NCBI GenBank assembly: GCA_035528065.1
Contig: DATKZH010000661.1
Location: 15,051-79,050, forward strand
Length of the DNA: 64,000 nt
Direction of reading: 5' to 3'
Source: DATKZH01 sp035528065
GTDB lineage: Bacteria > Planctomycetota > Planctomycetia > Pirellulales > Thermoguttaceae
Shown here: piece by piece, positions 60,317-64,000 of the stretch
Numbering within the stretch: the first letter of the stretch is position 1
Layout of the letters: each line of letters starts with the position of its first letter
Notes under the pieces: generated by a model
Told to the model about the DNA's origin: nothing
What the model saw: the letters and a program-made list of their open reading frames with translations, nothing else
Database searches by the model: none
Made by a program: the position numbers and the translations under genes

Positions 60317-60981
60317 TCGCTGCAATTTTTCTGGAACGGGCCATGGGTGCATCATAGGAGTCGACCTTCGGAAAGGGTCAGCCCGCAACCGGTCCGGGTG
60401 ACCGAGTGCTCCCGATCAACCCGCCCTGACTGTTGGGGGATACATTGTTGCGCGCCCGGCCGTCGCGGCCACCTGTCGGGCGACGGACCCAAAAAGCGAT
60501 TGTGGTGGTAGAACGGTTTCGTATCAACCCGACTGATCGGGTTCTTCCGCCGAGAATGCGCGACGGCTCAGCCCGGAACCGCACCCGTGCGGCCGCGGGC
60601 AGGCTGTCCAATGCGCGGACGGCGGACGGTACTCGGGGATTCCGCGTGGCTGAATTTTCGGGAATTCGGGCGTATGCGCGGTCGTCTCCGGAGTGGGGAG
60701 ACTTCGGCTACTTGGAGACAGGACCCGGCTACCCGCGTATAATCATTCGGTCGGCCGAGACGGCGGCCTCTCGGTCCTTCAGGCTCCGTCCGTTTGTCAC
60801 CAGGGACCCTCATTTCGGGGGGAATGGTAACTTCTCCACGGGCTCCCTCTATAAAGGAGCTAACTTATCGATAGAAGGCTCCGCAGAGGAGGCCTGCGTT
60901 TTGTGTGCCCATCTCGTATCGCCAGGCGGCGGTCGCCTTGGCAGGACAATCGAATCACTCTGGGGTTGAGGAGAACTCGTC
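60317..60981. other. Intergenic region with promoter and long leader
   Basis: About 665 bases between divergent genes. The plus-strand promoter at 60715-60743 gives a leader of roughly 230 bases to the next gene. In the leader, CCCTCTATAAAGGAGCTAAC and GAGGCCTGCGTTTTGTG are locally distinct, but no known riboswitch was recognised. The left half should hold a minus-strand promoter for the caspase gene. Confidence 0.45.
60715..60743 (+). promoter_or_regulatory. Sigma-70-like promoter for the 60982 gene
   Basis: A consensus -10 TATAAT (60738-60743), a 17-base spacer and a weak -35 GAGACA (four of six). It is on the strand and at the distance expected for the gene at 60982. Confidence 0.6.
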
Positions 60982-62649
60982 ATGGCACGTTCGCTGAACT
61001 ACGGGACGACGCTGATCGTTGCTCTGTCGATGATGTTGATTTGTTTTCCCTATAGCGGACGGAATCACGCGTTTGGGGCTCCGCCCGGAGGCGGGTTCTC
61101 CATTGGCGGGGGTCGTTCCGGCGGAAGCCACTCCGGCGGAAGCCACTCCGGCGGCAGTTCTAGCGGAATCCGGATTGGTGGAAGTTCCCATGGCGAAGGT
61201 GGCTCACACTCGGGTGCGAATGCGGGCCAGATCATCGGGGGCATCATCGGTCTGGGCAATGCCATTCACAACAGCCAGCCGAACTACTATCCCCCCCGAC
61301 CCTACTACCCTCCCACTTACACGTACCCCGTCCAGCCGACGCCGAACTACGTGCAGCCGCAGCCGCAGCCGACGCCGGTAACGCCCCCGCGGCCGAACAC
61401 GATCGACGTACCTGCGCAGGTCAAGAAGAACGACGACTTCTCTCTCGTGGGAAGCCCACTGACGGCCGAGGTGCTCGCCGCCTGGAAGGATCAGACCAAG
61501 GGACAAAGCGATAAGGTGCTGGCCGAGATCGGCGACTTGATCCCCCAGGACGCGGCCGAGGCACTGGCACAACTCGCCGACATCACCGACAAAACCAACA
61601 GCGGCGCGCTGGCCGTCACGGATCTCCAGGCGTTGGCCCTGAAGATGAAGCCGAGGATGGCGCCCGGCATGGGCCGCAGGGCGAACCAAATCTTCAACCG
61701 CCTGGCCGTGCTGAGCCGGTTGATGGCCCTGTTGAACACGGCCGTCCCCGGCGGCGGGCCGATCCCGCAGGGGAACCAGGTACCGATGGCGTTGGTGCCG
61801 GGGTTGCCGCGGGGCACGATCATCGTGCTGGGGAACGGCACCGTGATCATCGGCGTCGGGAATCTTCGGCAAGTCGTGACCGTGGGCCGTGGCAACGTGG
61901 CCCAGGCGTGCGGGATGACCGTGGCCGTCGGCCCGCCCCTGCCGGAGACCGACGCCAAGCCCGTCACGTCCGGCGCCGTGCTGATCAACGCCGAAGACGT
62001 CGCCGTGAACTACAACGTCAACAACAACGCCTACAGCATGGAGTCGGAATACAGGCAGCCCCTGCCCGCGGGGAGGAATTGGACCGTGGCCTTTGACCGG
62101 GGCGGCTCGTTCGGCCGGGCCAGGTACGGCATCTCGGAAGGGACCTACAAGTTCACGCTGACCGACGAAGGGTGGAACCTGTTCAAGCACACGTTCGACC
62201 TCACCATCGACAACAGCGAAAACCCGTTCGACTTCCTCTACGTCCTCGATAACAAGCATCAAACCGTGCCCGCCGGCCAGGCCCAGAAACACTCCAGCGA
62301 CTACCCTCCGGTCGTTCGCTTCGACGACGGTCAGGGGAAGTCCAAGACCAAGCGGGTGGAGAGCGGGCTGTACCGAGTGGCCGTGACGCCGGAGCAGACG
62401 CTCGATCTGTATGACGGCGACGCCGTGGCCCCGCCGCAGATTACGTCCGCGGGCACACCCACCGCGACCGCCCCGGCCGGGACGCCCGCAGCCCCGGCCC
62501 CCGGCTCCGCGTCGTCCGATGGTGCCGCCCCGTTCACGGCGACCGCAAGCGCAGCCCCCGCGGGCAGCCTGTTCGGCGACCAGGGAGACTGGAGCCCGAG
62601 CCTCTTCGTCAGCGACGTGCCCGAGGTGGCCTACTTCGAGGAGACGTAG
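60982..62649 (+). CDS. Gly/Ser/His-rich exported protein
   Basis: A 555-residue protein starting MARSLNYGTTLIVALSMMLI, a signal peptide with a cleavage-like site near HAFGA. The next 60 residues are glycine/serine/histidine rich (SGGSHSGGSHSGGSSSG) and then tyrosine/proline rich (YYPPRPYYPPTYTYP). The middle (about 150-270) is helical and unlike a named family. From about 350 a beta-rich part (AFDRGGSFGRARYGISEG) ends in a Pro/Ala linker. A C-terminal segment LFGDQGDWSP...AYFEET is duplicated downstream of the toxin-antitoxin pair. A GAGGAG site precedes the ATG. No function is assigned. Confidence 0.8.
   Translation: MARSLNYGTTLIVALSMMLICFPYSGRNHAFGAPPGGGFSIGGGRSGGSHSGGSHSGGSSSGIRIGGSSHGEGGSHSGANAGQIIGGIIGLGNAIHNSQPNYYPPRPYYPPTYTYPVQPTPNYVQPQPQPTPVTPPRPNTIDVPAQVKKNDDFSLVGSPLTAEVLAAWKDQTKGQSDKVLAEIGDLIPQDAAEALAQLADITDKTNSGALAVTDLQALALKMKPRMAPGMGRRANQIFNRLAVLSRLMALLNTAVPGGGPIPQGNQVPMALVPGLPRGTIIVLGNGTVIIGVGNLRQVVTVGRGNVAQACGMTVAVGPPLPETDAKPVTSGAVLINAEDVAVNYNVNNNAYSMESEYRQPLPAGRNWTVAFDRGGSFGRARYGISEGTYKFTLTDEGWNLFKHTFDLTIDNSENPFDFLYVLDNKHQTVPAGQAQKHSSDYPPVVRFDDGQGKSKTKRVESGLYRVAVTPEQTLDLYDGDAVAPPQITSAGTPTATAPAGTPAAPAPGSASSDGAAPFTATASAAPAGSLFGDQGDWSPSLFVSDVPEVAYFEET
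62566..62649 (+). repeat. 84-bp direct repeat, copy 1 (end of the 60982 gene)
   Basis: The last 84 bases of the 60982 gene, from AGCCTGTTCGGC to the TAG. An 84-base copy with only four differences lies at 63604-63687. The two copies flank the GNAT toxin / DUF1778 antitoxin genes. Confidence 0.85.
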
Positions 62650-62653
62650 GAAC

Positions 62654-63181
62654 CTACAGTGGCGGAAGATCGAGCTTCCGCACGACTTGGATGGGCAGAT
62701 AGAGGTGACGTCGATCGTCCTCGAGCGACACGAAGCCGAACTTCCGATAGAAGCGTCGGGCCTCCTCGTCGATCGCGTGGACCTCGACCGCCCGAACGCC
62801 AAGGTGCTGGGAGATGTGATTGGCACGTCGTAGGGCGTCGACGAGCAGATGCTGGCCCAGGCCTTGGCCTTGAAGGGCCCTGTCCACGGCAAGACGGCCG
62901 AGGAGGACCACCGGCACGTCGATGTGCGGCAACCCCTTGGCCTGATCGGCAGGCAGCGCTTCGTAGCGGACCTGGTGACTGGAGACGGCGTAGTAGCCGC
63001 ACACGCTTGGTTGGCCCGTTCGCACGGCCACGTAGGTCCGCGCCAGGTCCCGTCTCTCGTACTGGCCGGCCAGTTGCTTCAGCCAGTCGTTCAGCGGTGT
63101 CTTGCCACAGTCGAACGGGGCCAACTCGTGGGACTTGTCGAGTCTCTGGATGTCCCACGGGGACTTCCGCTGGTCAGGCAC
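62654..63181 (-). CDS. GNAT toxin of TacAT type
   Basis: A 175-residue GNAT acetyltransferase. SVCGYYAVSSHQVRYEAL and LGRLAVDRALQGQGLGQHLL (acetyl-CoA loop QGQGLG) are followed by RAVEVHAIDEEARRFYRKF and FGFVSLEDDRRHLYLPI. The C-terminal phrase and the partner identify it as a TacT-like toxin that acetylates aminoacyl-tRNA; this activity is inferred from the family. It starts inside the end of the antitoxin gene (eight-base overlap). It ends five bases from the last codon of the convergent gene at 60982. Confidence 0.87.
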   Translation of the reverse strand: MPDQRKSPWDIQRLDKSHELAPFDCGKTPLNDWLKQLAGQYERRDLARTYVAVRTGQPSVCGYYAVSSHQVRYEALPADQAKGLPHIDVPVVLLGRLAVDRALQGQGLGQHLLVDALRRANHISQHLGVRAVEVHAIDEEARRFYRKFGFVSLEDDRRHLYLPIQVVRKLDLPPL

Positions 63182-63455
63182 GCTGTTCGTTGTACTCCTC
63201 AGCAGCCGCGACGAGCGCGAGATTCGGTTCGGCGCTTGCGTCGTCCATTAGCGAGATGAAAAGGTCCCGATCACGATTGGACAATCGGGTGACGTGATGT
63301 TGCTCGATCACCCTGCGCGCGGTCTCCACCAGGGTCGACACGGCGAAATCATTGACCGACTGCCCAAGATGCGCCGCCGCCTGCTGGATCGTCTGCTTGA
63401 GCTCCGACGGGAGGCGGAAGTTGAGCCTCGCATCGTTTTTCGCGTCGGAAGCCAT
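63174..63455 (-). CDS. DUF1778 antitoxin
   Basis: A 93-residue protein. The start at MASDAKNDARLNFRLPSEL gives an RHH-type DNA-binding N-terminus (RLNFRLPSELKQTIQQAA) followed by a toxin-binding C-terminus (FISLMDDASAEPNLALVAAA). It is predicted to bind and neutralise the GNAT toxin gene that overlaps its 3' end by eight bases. A longer frame start upstream adds unrelated residues and is rejected. Confidence 0.85.
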   Translation of the reverse strand: MASDAKNDARLNFRLPSELKQTIQQAAAHLGQSVNDFAVSTLVETARRVIEQHHVTRLSNRDRDLFISLMDDASAEPNLALVAAAEEYNEQRA

Positions 63456-63579
63456 GTCGCACCTCGCTCTGAAACACGCCTCGCCGCCGTGTCGCAAGAA
63501 CCACGACGCGTCCGCCACCACAACACCCATCATTCTACGGTAATGTACGTCAATTTGCCATACATCTCATGGGGAATGC

Positions 63580-63687
63580 GCCACAGCCAGGGCCCCCGGA
63601 GCCAGCCTGTTCGGCGACCAGGGAGACTGGAGCCCGAGCCACTTCGTCAGCGATGTGCCCGAGGTGGCTTACTTCGAGGAGACGTAA
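63580..63687 (+). pseudogene. Gene-end fragment duplicated downstream of the toxin-antitoxin pair
   Basis: An in-frame remnant with no start codon: its last 28 codons match LFGDQGDWSP...VAYFEET of the 60982 gene, and a few codons before these (ATARAP) are similar with a short indel. In the best-aligned 84 bases only four differ: two synonymous, one Leu to His, and TAG to TAA. It is either the displaced original end of the gene or a tandem duplicate. Confidence 0.75.
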
Positions 63688-63735
63688 TCCCAAGCCGCCG
63701 CGCGGACCGGCCCTGTTGGGCAACACGCGACACCG

Positions 63736-63776
63736 AAAGGCCTCCCTCCTGCGTGGACGGGGGCCTTCTTTCGTTG
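63736..63776 (+). terminator. Putative terminator
   Basis: GAAAGGCCTCCC and GGGGGCCTTCTTTC arms enclose a short loop, and the second arm ends in CTTCTTTCGTT. It follows the gene-end fragment and could terminate transcription from the left. Confidence 0.4.
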
Positions 63777-64000
63777 GGAACCACCCCCGCCCCGGTCGAG
63801 GCATTCGAGCGGGGACTCCCCCACCCCTCCATGGAGTTGCATGCCCTATCTATGCCCTTTACCTACAAGCAGATACGGCATCGAGAGGACACACGTCGCT
63901 GGCAGGCCAAACAGGACCGATTTCCTCCCATATCTCCCAGCTTAGGATCGGCCGAAAAATAACTTCCCGGCTTCAGTAGCAGCCCACACGCCGTGTGCCG

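Larger units (their letters stand above)
63456..64000. other. Window-end region with duplicated gene end
   Basis: About 545 bases. It contains the antitoxin promoter (minus strand, not resolved), the duplicated C-terminal segment (63580-63687) and a hairpin at 63736-63776. Nothing else recognisable lies after that to the end of the window. Confidence 0.4.

Overview
The window looks like a chromosomal segment of a high-GC planctomycete (Pirellulales-like). Supporting signs are an adjacent DUF1800/DUF1501 pair, several Tat-exported lipoprotein- and enzyme-like proteins, a WD40-caspase protein, a STAND-CHAT protein, DUF4058 and Uma2 family proteins, large receiver-fusion signalling genes, and a very high density of imperfect palindromic repeats between (and twice inside) genes. 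This assignment is inferred from gene content; no rRNA or tRNA gene was seen.

Layout. 2-2025: a partner-switching module (receiver-HATPase proteins plus STAS antagonist). 2738-4664: an ABC-2 transporter. 5223-10259: exported proteins ending with the DUF1800/DUF1501 pair. 10454-12871 (minus): two secreted carbohydrate-type proteins. 13549-18831: a signalling operon (PAS histidine kinase, receiver-HDOD, receiver with degenerate HD-GYP, PilZ). 19045-22530 (minus): an aldolase-like protein and a glucuronokinase/GalU pair. 22892-29579: surface-polysaccharide genes (GT2, YqeG phosphatase, dTDP-rhamnose genes rfbBACD), interrupted by a lower-GC AAA ATPase/DUF3226 pair that resembles a defence operon. 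29672-36333: an epimerase, a GNAT protein, an active-site-defective ketoacyl synthase, a STAS protein and a ThDP decarboxylase. 36776-42311: an AmmeMemoRadiSam-type operon. Its Memo-AMMECR1 fusion carries a lipobox and its radical SAM enzyme carries a Tat signal, and it also holds a membrane spermidine-synthase-like protein and a small two-helix membrane protein. 42407-50247: DUF4058, two BON proteins, APS kinase, class II aldolase, threonyl-tRNA synthetase without TGS, Uma2, and a MazF-type toxin-antitoxin pair. 50360-60316 (minus): a PhoD-like phosphatase, then the STAND-TPR-CHAT and WD40-caspase proteins. 60982-63687: a Gly/Ser/His-rich exported protein whose 3' end is duplicated on the far side of a GNAT/DUF1778 toxin-antitoxin pair.

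The most interesting points are the envelope-directed AmmeMemoRadiSam operon, the tandem caspase-superfamily proteins, the AAA/DUF3226 pair, the toxin-antitoxin pair bracketed by an 84-bp direct repeat, and nested palindromic repeats whose core is inverted between two copies. Several long open frames on the strand opposite real genes are GC-driven shadows and are omitted.
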